Shown here piece by piece: positions 16,985-25,700 of a stretch of 64,000 nt of DNA. Positions within the stretch are counted from its first letter, which is position 1, and each line of letters opens with the position of its first letter. The translations under genes and the position numbers were made by a program. Source of the stretch: Streptomyces sp. NRRL S-455 (GTDB lineage: Bacteria; Actinomycetota; Actinomycetes; Streptomycetales; Streptomycetaceae); NCBI RefSeq assembly GCF_000717875.1, contig NZ_JOCT01000013.1, positions 124,001-188,000 of the forward strand. Reading direction: 5' to 3'. The notes under the pieces are model-generated. The model was not told the DNA's origin. It worked only from the letters and a program-made list of their open reading frames with translations, and did no database searches.

Positions 16985-18846
16985 CCCCGCCGCCCGCGCG
17001 CCGTCGCCGCACCCCCGGCGTCCCGTCTGCGCCGCGTATCAACTACCCGCGCCGCGGCTCCGTCCGACGCTCCCAGATGATCACGACGTACGGGGTCGGG
17101 TCGCTGATCGCCGTGGACGGCGAGTCGTTCATTGTGTCCGGTCTTGACGACGCACACGCGAGCTGGTCACTCGACGAGGCCCCGATCATCCACGAGGAGC
17201 GCCTGTCAGAACTGCTGGGAGTCGACTACTTCCGGCTGCCACCGAGCTCGGACGACACGAGCAAGGACGGCGTGCGGGTCCGCCGCTTCCCACTGTGGCA
17301 TTACTGCCCGGGCTGCCATGCCCTGCAACACGTCGCCGCATTCAACTCTCCGGCCGGGAAGAACGTGTGTGAGCAGTGTGACGATGAGCCGCTCGTGCCG
17401 TCTCGTTTCGTCGTCGCCTGCGAAAAGGGCCACCTCGACGACTTCCCGTACTGGAAATGGCTGCACCGCAAGAACCGAGAGGGTGGCGCCTCTGGTTTCT
17501 GTGGAGGCCAGATGAGTCTGCAGTTCTCCGGACAGAGCACCTCGCTGCGGGCCATCGTTCTGTCCTGCTCCTGCGGGGTCCCGGACAGGTCCATGGAAGG
17601 TGCCTTCCGGCGTGCCGCGTTCAGTGAACTCGGCGTGCGCTGCGAGGGCACGCGGCCCTGGCTCAAGGACGCTCCCGTCGAGCATTGCACCGAAACCCCG
17701 CGCACCCTGCAGCGCGGTTCGTCGTCGGTGTGGCAGCCGGTGCTGCGCTCTGCCCTGTCGATCCCTCCATGGAGCGACGGCCTCGCGGACAAGCTGGCCG
17801 AGCATTGGGAGGCACTCCTCTCCTACTCCTCCCGCATGGAGATCGAGATCTACCTCAAAGGCGCATTTCGCGGAGACGACTCGGTCTCCGTCGACGCTGT
17901 GCTGGAGCTGCTGGAGGCGAAGCGGCAAGGCGAGCCCGAGCAGGAGGGCGACGCGACCTCCCGGCCTACAAGCCACTACCAGACACTGCGCCACCAGGAG
18001 TACGAATACCTCTGCGCGGGCAACACCCTGGCGGACAAGGGACGCGAGGAACAGTTCATCTGCGAGCCCCCGCGCACGAACCTGGAGTCCCTCGCTCCGT
18101 ACGCAGTGCAGCAGTCGATGCTGGTCAAGCGGCTGCGTGAGGTTCGAGCCCTGAAGGCGTTCACCCGGCTCGTCGACGCCGAGTCGGCCACGGAGAGGCA
18201 CGAGGCCCCGTTGTCGCTGAGGCGCACCAACTGGCTGCCGGCGATGGAGGTTCACGGCGAAGGCGTCTTCATACGCGTTGACAGCGAACGGCTCGACGAC
18301 TGGGCGCGTGCGGTGAACGTGGCAACGCGCGTGGAACGGATACGCACCAACCATGAGCGGCTTCTGCGGGAACGTGCCGCTGACCCAGCTGAGGCACCCT
18401 CCTCCCCTGCCGAGCCTCGGATGGTGCTGCTGCACACCCTGGCACACATCCTCGTCAACGAGTGGAGTCTGGATGCCGGTTACCCCGCCGGCGCCCTCCG
18501 CGAAAGGCTGTACGCAGGCGACTCGATGGCCGGCATCCTCGTCTATACCGCGACGAGCGACTCCGCTGGGAGCCTCGGCGGTCTTGTAGCCCAAGGGGAG
18601 CCCGATCGACTCGCGCAGGCCCTGACCTCGGCGCTGCAGCGAGCCGCTTGGTGCTCGGCCGACCCGCTGTGCATCGAGGCAGGGATCTCCGGGGCCGGCG
18701 GCGCGAACATGGCCGCCTGTCACGCCTGCGCGATGCTCCCCGAGACGAGCTGCGAACACAACAACATCCTGCTGGATCGCGCGCTGCTGGTGGGCACCCC
18801 GGACGACCCTCGCCTGGGCTTCTTCGCCCACATCCTGTTCCACTGA
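16981..18846 (+). CDS. drmB: DrmB-like protein with DUF1998 domain
   Basis: A 621-aa protein starting at the ATG that overlaps the drmA stop (ATGA). The N-terminal block RRSQMITTYGVGSLI is typical of DrmB. A cysteine cluster (YCPGCHAL, CEQCDD, ACEKGH; residues ~108-150) suggests zinc binding. The C-terminal DUF1998 region contains HTLAHILVNEW and a second Cys-rich segment, CSADPLCIE to CHACAMLPETSCEH (~558-595). DrmB partners DrmA in DISARM complexes that load on single-stranded DNA. It is the last gene of the plus-strand unit; the next gene is convergent and begins after 62 bp. Confidence 0.9.
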   Translation: MTPPPARRRRTPGVPSAPRINYPRRGSVRRSQMITTYGVGSLIAVDGESFIVSGLDDAHASWSLDEAPIIHEERLSELLGVDYFRLPPSSDDTSKDGVRVRRFPLWHYCPGCHALQHVAAFNSPAGKNVCEQCDDEPLVPSRFVVACEKGHLDDFPYWKWLHRKNREGGASGFCGGQMSLQFSGQSTSLRAIVLSCSCGVPDRSMEGAFRRAAFSELGVRCEGTRPWLKDAPVEHCTETPRTLQRGSSSVWQPVLRSALSIPPWSDGLADKLAEHWEALLSYSSRMEIEIYLKGAFRGDDSVSVDAVLELLEAKRQGEPEQEGDATSRPTSHYQTLRHQEYEYLCAGNTLADKGREEQFICEPPRTNLESLAPYAVQQSMLVKRLREVRALKAFTRLVDAESATERHEAPLSLRRTNWLPAMEVHGEGVFIRVDSERLDDWARAVNVATRVERIRTNHERLLRERAADPAEAPSSPAEPRMVLLHTLAHILVNEWSLDAGYPAGALRERLYAGDSMAGILVYTATSDSAGSLGGLVAQGEPDRLAQALTSALQRAAWCSADPLCIEAGISGAGGANMAACHACAMLPETSCEHNNILLDRALLVGTPDDPRLGFFAHILFH

Positions 18847-18908
18847 CATCCGACCGTCAGTTCGGACACAGCAGTTGCCACCACCGCGGTGTTCCAGAGG
18901 ATCCTCCG

Positions 18909-19565
18909 TCACAGGTTTCGGCCCATGGCTCTGGATCCGTCGATCTGCGTCTCAAACTGGGTCTGGGCGCAGTCCAAGACGTCATCCGCGTCACAGCCAT
19001 GGGCACGGAGCCAGTGAAGGAAATCCGTAATGACGTCGATTACGGCCTCTTGGGTTATCGACATGCTGAGCCTGCCCGCATCAGTCCCGCAAGGCAGCTG
19101 AGCAGCGGCGTAGAGACCGAGAAGGGCCTCAGCCCGCATCACGCCGGGTGCTTCTACGTGGCCGTGGGGTGCGGTGAGCTTCGTGGCCAGTTCGCACCAC
19201 GTGACCTTCCGGTCCGGACGCAGCAGCACACCCCAGCGATCGGCGACGGCGTCCACGAGCGCCATGCCTCTCCCATCCTCACAATCCGTTGCGCTCGCAT
19301 CGCGGAGGACGGGCAGGGCTCGCGTATCGGGATCATGCACCTCGATGCGTAGGTGATTGCCCCTCACGGACACAGCGAGCGTCGCGGGGGTGCCGTGTCC
19401 GACGTGAGTGATGACGTTGGACACCAGCTCGCTGACACACAGTTGGGCCTCGTCGCTGATGTCGTGCAAACCCCAGATGCCCAGGTGCAGCCGCATGATC
19501 CGGCGCAGGGCAGCCACCTCGACGGGCTCGGCCGTGAAGGACAGCTCCCACGGCTTGCGCGACAT
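18909..19565 (-). CDS. RsbW-like ATP-binding protein of a WhiJ-type triplet
   Basis: A 218-aa protein. The first ~130 residues form an anti-sigma-factor/HATPase fold: LCVSELVSNVITHVG is the N-box, and DGRGMALVDAVADRWG corresponds to the glycine-containing ATP lid. The remainder is a helical extension of unknown role. The ATG has AGAGG five bases upstream. It diverges from an XRE/DUF5753 gene followed by DUF397, the common Streptomyces arrangement seen at whiJ-like and abaA-like loci that adjust development and antibiotic production. The partner sigma factor or target is unknown. Confidence 0.85.
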   Translation of the reverse strand: MSRKPWELSFTAEPVEVAALRRIMRLHLGIWGLHDISDEAQLCVSELVSNVITHVGHGTPATLAVSVRGNHLRIEVHDPDTRALPVLRDASATDCEDGRGMALVDAVADRWGVLLRPDRKVTWCELATKLTAPHGHVEAPGVMRAEALLGLYAAAQLPCGTDAGRLSMSITQEAVIDVITDFLHWLRAHGCDADDVLDCAQTQFETQIDGSRAMGRNL

Positions 19566-19782
19566 GCACACCTCTTGGCTCACGTGGACCCCTCTGATCG
19601 CAGTCGACACCACGCACAACAGCGCAATGTCACGAACGCTCACGTTGAGTTGTTCTGTCGACCACTGTTGCGGCATCACATCCCGCCGTGCAATGTGCAC
19701 GGAGAGAATCCCACTTCCGTGTGATTGGCACGCACATCCCTTGGCGCAAGACTGAACACCCGCTACCTGGAAGAGGGTTGGA

Positions 19783-20631
19783 ATGGCCGGTTCACCGACG
19801 GCACGTCGCCGCCGTCTCTCGATCGAGCTGAAGAAGCTCCGGGAGAAGAGCACACTCACCTGCGCCCAGGTCGGTGCGGCTCTGGACTGGAGTGGATCCA
19901 AGGTCAACCGGATGGAGACGGGCAGCGGGCGCATCCAGCCGTCGGACATCGACGCCCTGTGCCGCTTCTACGGCACGAGCGAAGAACTGCGCGAGTTCCT
20001 CAAGTCGCTGGCCCGGCAGGCGAAAGTGCGCGGCTGGTGGCAGGTCCACGGCGCCGGCGTCCCCGAGTGGTTCAACATCTACATCGGCCTCGAACAGGAC
20101 GCTTCGACGTTCCGCCAGTACCAGTGCGAGGTCGTACCCGGCCTGATGCAGACAGAGGAGTACGCGTCCGAGCTTCACAAGACCGGCGCGCACATGTCCG
20201 CCGAGGACATCACCAAGGCGGTACAGGTCCGCATGGAACGCCAAATGATGCTGAGACGGCCTGACGCTCCCGAGGCGTGGTTCATCGTGAACGAGGGCGC
20301 CCTGCGCCACGTCATCGGGGACCGCGCTGTGATGCGAGGGCAGATGGAACGCGTCTTGGAGACGGCGGATCTACCGACGGTGACCTTGCAGGTCCTTCCC
20401 TTCGACTCAGGCACCTATCCGGTCACCGGTTCGTTCACCATGCTGGGCTTCCCGGCCCCGGAAGATCCGGACATCGTCTACCGCGACGGCATCACCGATG
20501 CCATGTACTTGGAGGGCGAGCATCATGTTCGTGAGTACACGCGGACGTTCGATGGCCTTCGTGCAGCAGCTTTGAGTCCTCAGCGCTCCGCCCTGTTGAT
20601 CGAGTCGATCTTGAAGGATTACACAAGGTGA
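19783..20631 (+). CDS. XRE regulator with DUF5753 domain (WhiJ-like)
   Basis: A 282-aa protein. The N-terminal helix-turn-helix contains LRSKST-type residues LREKSTLTCAQVGAALDWSGSKVNRMETG. It is followed by the DUF5753 domain that binds an unknown ligand or partner (VVPGLMQTEEYA; LRHVIGDRAVMRGQM; PFDSGTYPVTGSFTMLGFP). An AGAGGG ribosome binding site lies 6 bp before the ATG. Its stop overlaps the DUF397 start by 4 bp. Such proteins usually repress or tune developmental genes, with the small DUF397 partner releasing repression. It is likely autoregulated through the 217-bp divergent promoter region. Confidence 0.92.
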   Translation: MAGSPTARRRRLSIELKKLREKSTLTCAQVGAALDWSGSKVNRMETGSGRIQPSDIDALCRFYGTSEELREFLKSLARQAKVRGWWQVHGAGVPEWFNIYIGLEQDASTFRQYQCEVVPGLMQTEEYASELHKTGAHMSAEDITKAVQVRMERQMMLRRPDAPEAWFIVNEGALRHVIGDRAVMRGQMERVLETADLPTVTLQVLPFDSGTYPVTGSFTMLGFPAPEDPDIVYRDGITDAMYLEGEHHVREYTRTFDGLRAAALSPQRSALLIESILKDYTR

Positions 20632-20843
20632 CAATAGAAGGATCCGGTGGAAGTGCCCGCCCGGCATGGGTCAGGTCGTCCTACAGCAACGGCGCTGGAG
20701 GCGAGTGCGTCGAATGCGCACTCACCGGCAACGGCGCACTCGTTCGCGATTCGAAGGCTACGGAGGCCCGGGTGATCGCGGTAGGAAGCGCTGCGTGGCG
20801 CTCCTTCGTCCAGAGCGTGAGGCACGGTGGGGCGGCACGCTAA
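20628..20843 (+). CDS. DUF397 protein, partner of the DUF5753 regulator
   Basis: A 71-aa protein started at the GTG that overlaps the regulator's stop (GTGA). It has the DUF397 signature: WVRSSYSNGAGGECVECAL, then VRDSKATEARVIAVGSAAWRSFV. Genes of this family nearly always follow an XRE/DUF5753 regulator and are thought to antagonise it. No other domain is present and the length is standard. Confidence 0.93.
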   Translation: MTIEGSGGSARPAWVRSSYSNGAGGECVECALTGNGALVRDSKATEARVIAVGSAAWRSFVQSVRHGGAAR

Positions 20844-21002
20844 CGTTGCGTCTCCCCGGTGCCCATGTCCCAGCCATTCCTCGGCGGCCCAGGACCGATC
20901 GTTGATCAAGGAAGCGGGCTGATCGTCCCAATCCTGAAGGTGGCATCTGCACCTCTCACGTGATCTCCTCCACGCAGCACGGGCAAGAGGTGAGGGGCGC
21001 GT

Positions 21003-21260
21003 ATGAACAGGCGGGGCGTGCTGGGGCGGGGCGTGCGTGTCGGTCTGCTGATGGCTTGCGTTCCGGGCATCCCCTGGGCTGCTCTCGCTCCGGCGGTGGC
21101 CGCGGTGGAGTTTCTCCGGGGTGGGGACACTGAGCTTGCCGCTCGTAACGTGCCGTATGGCGGGCTGCTCTGCGGAGGGAGTCTGCTGGCCGGGGTGCTG
21201 ATGGGCTTGGTTCTCGGTGGAGGACTGGCTCTCGCGTCTCGCGTCATCACCCGGGCCTAA
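21003..21260 (+). CDS. Small membrane protein
   Basis: An 85-aa protein with a basic head (MNRRGVLGRGVRV) and two hydrophobic segments, roughly residues 12-35 and 52-80 (GGLLCGGSLLAGVLMGLVLGG). GAGG sequences precede the ATG. No family is recognised. A second small hydrophobic frame follows after 21 bp on the same strand, so the two probably form a unit. They lie beside the WhiJ-like triplet, but a link is not shown. Confidence 0.6.
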   Translation: MNRRGVLGRGVRVGLLMACVPGIPWAALAPAVAAVEFLRGGDTELAARNVPYGGLLCGGSLLAGVLMGLVLGGGLALASRVITRA

Positions 21261-21281
21261 GGGCTTGCCCTTGTAGGAGCA

Positions 21282-21488
21282 GTGCTCGGAGTGCTGGTCT
21301 TCCCGGCCGAGTTCGTGGTCGTCGCGATAGGAACGGGTGCGGCTCGTGCGCAGCTTGGGACGACTCTGCTGGCTTGGCCGGTGATGACGGTGGTGGCAGC
21401 CGCGCACAGCGCCGACGTCGCAGGCGTAAGCCGCAGCCGCACTTGGCTCTGGACTCCAGGACTGGCGCGGCGGCTCGCGCGGGGCTGA
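21282..21488 (+). CDS. Small hydrophobic protein
   Basis: A 68-aa protein starting at a GTG preceded by TAGGAG. It has two hydrophobic stretches (VLGVLVFPAEFVVVAIG and LGTTLLAWPVMTVVAAA) and an Arg-rich tail (GLARRLARG). It is probably membrane-embedded and co-transcribed with the preceding small membrane gene. No family is recognised, and it is short enough that a chance frame cannot be excluded. Confidence 0.45.
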   Translation: MLGVLVFPAEFVVVAIGTGAARAQLGTTLLAWPVMTVVAAAHSADVAGVSRSRTWLWTPGLARRLARG

Positions 21489-21500
21489 ACACGCGTCGGC

Positions 21501-22040
21501 TTACGCACCGCCTCTCAGCTCCCGGACTGCGTCGAGCACGCTGTCCACCACCTCGGTCACCGGCTTGGATGCTGCATCGATGATGGTCGCGCCATGGCTT
21601 TCGTAGATCTCTCGCATTCGAGGGTTCCACTTCAGGGCCGCTGCGAGCTCTTCGGGATGTTGACCGAATGGGTTCGTAGTGCGGGTGGCCAGCCGGTGGC
21701 GGAGGGTGTGCTCGTCGATCACCAGGCACACGATGAAGTCGAAAAGATCGCGGACGTCTGCCTCGTTCTCCGCCGACCCACACAGGAACGCGATGCGGGA
21801 ACGGGATTCCTCGACGAGGGCCTCAACACGCTCGCGCACGATCACCCAGCCGTATCGATCGAGCCAGCCCCTGGGGACCGGATACGGAGGGTCCCTCACG
21901 ATGTCGCCGTTGGCTCGATCGATCCAGTGACTGAAGCCGTCCTCGTCGGCGTCGAGCGCGATGTGGCCGCGCTCTCGCAACACCCCGCAGACCGTGGACT
22001 TACCAGTGCCTGAATTACCTGTCAGCCACACCAACGTCAC
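21501..22040 (-). CDS. P-loop nucleoside/shikimate kinase-like ATPase
   Basis: A 179-aa protein of the AAA_18/adenylate-kinase-like fold. Its Walker A motif GNSGTGKST starts at residue 8 and DADEDGF follows at ~31. A lid-like Arg-rich part (HRLATRTTNPFGQHPEEL) lies around residues 109-126. It would transfer phosphate from ATP to a small molecule or nucleotide; the substrate cannot be read. Similar stand-alone kinases are common in Streptomyces genomes. It is a single gene, convergent with the small membrane pair. Confidence 0.82.
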   Translation of the reverse strand: MTLVWLTGNSGTGKSTVCGVLRERGHIALDADEDGFSHWIDRANGDIVRDPPYPVPRGWLDRYGWVIVRERVEALVEESRSRIAFLCGSAENEADVRDLFDFIVCLVIDEHTLRHRLATRTTNPFGQHPEELAAALKWNPRMREIYESHGATIIDAASKPVTEVVDSVLDAVRELRGGA

Positions 22041-22085
22041 GCCGCGAGTCTAGGCACGCGATTGCGACCGGTCACTCATGGCGGC

Positions 22086-22613
22086 TTACAGCTGGTCACC
22101 CGCGCCGGCCGGCTCCGGAGGGTGCGGCCCGCCACCGTCTTTGATGTCCTGCTCGCAGGTTCGTCCTTGGTAGGACTGGTCGTTGGGGATCAAGAGCACT
22201 TCGGCAACCTGCTCAGGGTGTTCGACGGCTAGATAGTCGTCGCCCGTGAGGGCACCGTCCGGCCCGAACGCCTCCGACGAATGGACCGTTCGGCACCCCA
22301 ACGCCACGCGTCCCTTGTCGACCGCGCAGGCGTCCACCGCAGGGCCGGATGTCTCGCCGGCGCCGTCGAAGCGGTAGCGGAAGTGGACCTGGTCACCTTC
22401 GGAGGGCACCTGCGGGTGGGGCTCAAGGCGCCAGTCGACGACCTCGGCGGTGACGCCGAGAGGCCGTCCGGACAGGTCCTCGACCTGCACGCTGACAGCG
22501 GCCTCACCGCGCTCCGCCGTCGTGTCGGTGCAGTCCCAGAGGGAAGAGCAGCCGGACAGGGCGAGAATCACCAGAGCCAACGGAACACCGGCGAGTATCC
22601 GTGCAGCAGGCAC
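22086..22613 (-). CDS. Putative lipoprotein
   Basis: A 175-aa protein when started at the GTG with a GGAGGT ribosome binding site 6 bp upstream; a longer frame starts at 22658. The signal peptide ends in a lipobox LALSGC, so the mature protein would be lipid-anchored outside the cell at Cys. The rest is a soluble domain with four further Cys and motifs such as VQVEDLSGRPLGVTAEVVDW. No family is recognised. It stands just downstream of the caspase/STAND gene on the same strand, but the 96-bp gap and its own ribosome binding site leave co-transcription open. Confidence 0.75.
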   Translation of the reverse strand: MPAARILAGVPLALVILALSGCSSLWDCTDTTAERGEAAVSVQVEDLSGRPLGVTAEVVDWRLEPHPQVPSEGDQVHFRYRFDGAGETSGPAVDACAVDKGRVALGCRTVHSSEAFGPDGALTGDDYLAVEHPEQVAEVLLIPNDQSYQGRTCEQDIKDGGGPHPPEPAGAGDQL

Positions 22614-22709
22614 TGATGACCTCCAGTCAGGTGGAGCGGGGCAGTGTATCCCGGGCATGAAGAAGCACGGTCGGTCATTCAGGTCCAGCCGGCTGTGCCT
22701 GAACAGGCG

Positions 22710-25700
22710 TCAGTTGGGATCGTCCGTGCCGGAACCCACACCGGAGGGGCACGAAACCTTCCCCGAGGTCCGCGACGTGGGGATCGCCGGCGTCGGCGAA
22801 ACGGTTGCAAGGACCTCACCCGACGGCATCCCGCCCCTCGCCTCCTGTTGTGGAACGTAGACCTCAAGCCGGCGCAGCTGTGCCTCGTCAAGGGCCAGCG
22901 AAAGGAGCGGACCGAGAACCGCTTCGGCGCCGTTGGCAGTGAACGTCTCGACGGTGCCGTCGGTGTGGTGTTCCAGCCAGTCAAGTGACCAGTTCACAAC
23001 CCGATGCGTCTCGGTGGCCGACAGTTCCTCCAGCACCAGCAGGGATCTGAGGAGGAAGCGGGACTGCCATTTCGGCATGTGGCGTTCCAGCCATGCGAGC
23101 GACCAAGAGATCGCCTTCGTGCGCTGCGCCAGCGGGACGTCCGCACGCGCCAGGCGGGGCTCCAGCACGAAGGTGGCGTCGACCGCGGTGGGGTCCGCCG
23201 ACACCCGGGTGGACACCAGCGATTCCACCTTTGCCGCCTGATCGGCGGGCAGGTCCGGGCGCTCAGCGAGGACGCCCAGCATCCGCCAGGTCTTCGCCGG
23301 CTTCTGCTGGGACATCCACCGCAGTCCGCAGTCCGCCAGCCTCCTGGTCTGGTCCTCATTCAGGTCCGCCGGGCCGCCGAACAGCGACCGCAACATCAGG
23401 TGCGCCTGCGGAGAATGGCCGAGGCTTTCCAACCAGGCGATACCGGTGTCCAGTAGCTCGTCGAGGTCTGTCGGCCCGATCCGGTCGTGCTCGGCGAGCC
23501 CAGTCACGACGTGCCGCGCCGCACGGCTGGTCCCGTGCTCCCTCAACCAGCCCATCGCCTGCGGCAGTACCCACGCCCATTCGTTGTCCGTCAGGTCGTC
23601 CCGGGCCAGCAGGGCCTCGAGGATGAAGCCGGCCTCTTTCGTCGCGCGATGAGCGGCAAGCCACGAACGCGAGAAAGCGACGGTGTCCCGCACCCGCTCC
23701 CTCACGAGGCCGGGGCACCCCAGCAGTCGCTTTATGAGGTGACGCGCCTCAGGCGCCGTTCCCCGGATACGCAGCCAGCCGATGGCCAGAAGGGCGCCGG
23801 CGTCGAGCTGCTCCCCGTCCAGATCGGCGCGGTGCAGGAGCAACTCCAGCACATACCTGGCACGGGTTTGCTCCCCGTACCTCGCGAGCCACCGCAGGCT
23901 GTACGTCACCACGTCGCCGAGTTGCCCGTCCGTCATCTCGGGCACCCTCAGCAGTCGCTGGATCAGGTGTGTGGCGGTGACATCGGCCCAGTGCTCCCCC
24001 AGCCAGGCCAGGGCCGAGGTGACGGCTCTCTCGGTGAGTTTCCCCGTCGGCTCCGAGAGCGACAGCATGGGATGCTCCAGCACGGCGGTCAGCACAGTGA
24101 GCGCCTCCATCTGCGGGGCGTTCTCCTCAAGCCACCGCACCCCGGAGTCCAGCTCCCGCAGCTTCTCCTCGTCAGTACGCGCCGTGCGGCTCTGCAGCAT
24201 CTTCCGGAGTTCCTGGGCCTCCGTCCGGGTGCCGGTGTTCCGCCGCTCCCATACCTGGGAGAACGCGGTGGCCCGCGCGCTCTGCTCGGGCGTGAGTTCG
24301 GCCCGCCCGAGCAGCTTCGGCAGAAGGCTCTGAGTACCGGATGCCGGGCAGTGCCGCTCCAGCCACGTCAGTCCCTCCTCTATGCCGACCGCGGTCTCCT
24401 CCGGCGTGAGGTCGTCGCGCGCCAGCAGCGCACCGAGCAGGTAACCCGCGCTTGTGTCCTCACGGTGCTGCTCCAGCCATTGCTCCATGCGGCAGACGGC
24501 GGACCGCACCTGGTCGGGCGGGAGGGCGGTCCGGAGGAGCAGCGGCCGCAGAACCCGGTCCGCCGTGTCGACGAGGCCGTGCACGCTCAGCCAGGACATC
24601 GCCAAGGTGACGGCCTGCTCCGCCTGCACATCGGTGAGGTCGGGTCGCGCCAACAGGACGGACAGGACATAGCTAGCGCCCTTGGTCTCCTTGTACTGCG
24701 ACAGCCACTCGTTCGCGAAGGTGGCGGCCCGGCGGGCCTCGTAGGCTGGAACGTCCTTCCGCTTGAGCACGTGCTGCAGTACGTACGTCGCCTCGTCTTC
24801 GTGTCTGTGGAGCTCCAGCCAGGACATCGCCTGTCCTATGGCCAGCCGGACCTGTTCGACGGTGAGGTCGGGCCGGATCAACATCCCGGCCAGGATGAAG
24901 CTGGCGTTCACCTCGGTCGCGTGGGTGCCCAGCCACCGGTCCCCGAATTCGACCACGCGCTCTCGTTCCTCGGGAGTAAGGTCGTCGCGCTTGAGCAGCC
25001 GGTGGATCAGGAAGTCGCCGTGCTTCTCCGTTGCGTAGTCCTCCAGCCACCGCTCCGCGGCCCCGACCACATTCTCTCGTTCTTCCGGGGTGAGGTCGTG
25101 GCGCTCCAGCAGTTGGCCGATCAGGAAGTCGGCGTCTGCCTCCGTGGCGTAAGGCGACAACCAACCGACCGCGTGGGTGACCGTCCGTCGGATCTGCGGC
25201 TTGCCCACTCCCCGCATGCCGAGCACGGCGTGCAGGACCAGGTTGGCGCGCCGCGTGTCCCCGTGGTGCTCCAGCCACTCAAGCGCCAGCTCGGCGGCGT
25301 AACGAACCTCCTCGCGCGGCAGGTTCGCGTAGTTCAGCAGTGCGATCACTACCTTGGAGGAACTCGCGAGGGTGATGTGGTGCCCCACCCAGGCGTAGGC
25401 CGCGGCGATCACGCGGTGGGCCTCTTCGGCGGTCAGGTCCTCCCGGTGCAGGAGGGGCTGGAGAACCGTGCCGGTCTGCCGCGCGGCGATCGAGTGTTCG
25501 CACCACTGCAGGGCCGCCGGGACGGCCTTCCTCGCCTGCTGAACGGTGAGGTCGTCACGGGCGACCAAGGCGCTCAGGACGAAGTGGGCTCCCTGGGACT
25601 GGCCGTGGAGATTCACCCAGCCGACTGCGTTTTTCAGATACGGGCTCAGTTCTGCCGGGAGTTCCGTTCTGCTGAGCAGCGGCCCCAAGACGTAGCTGGC

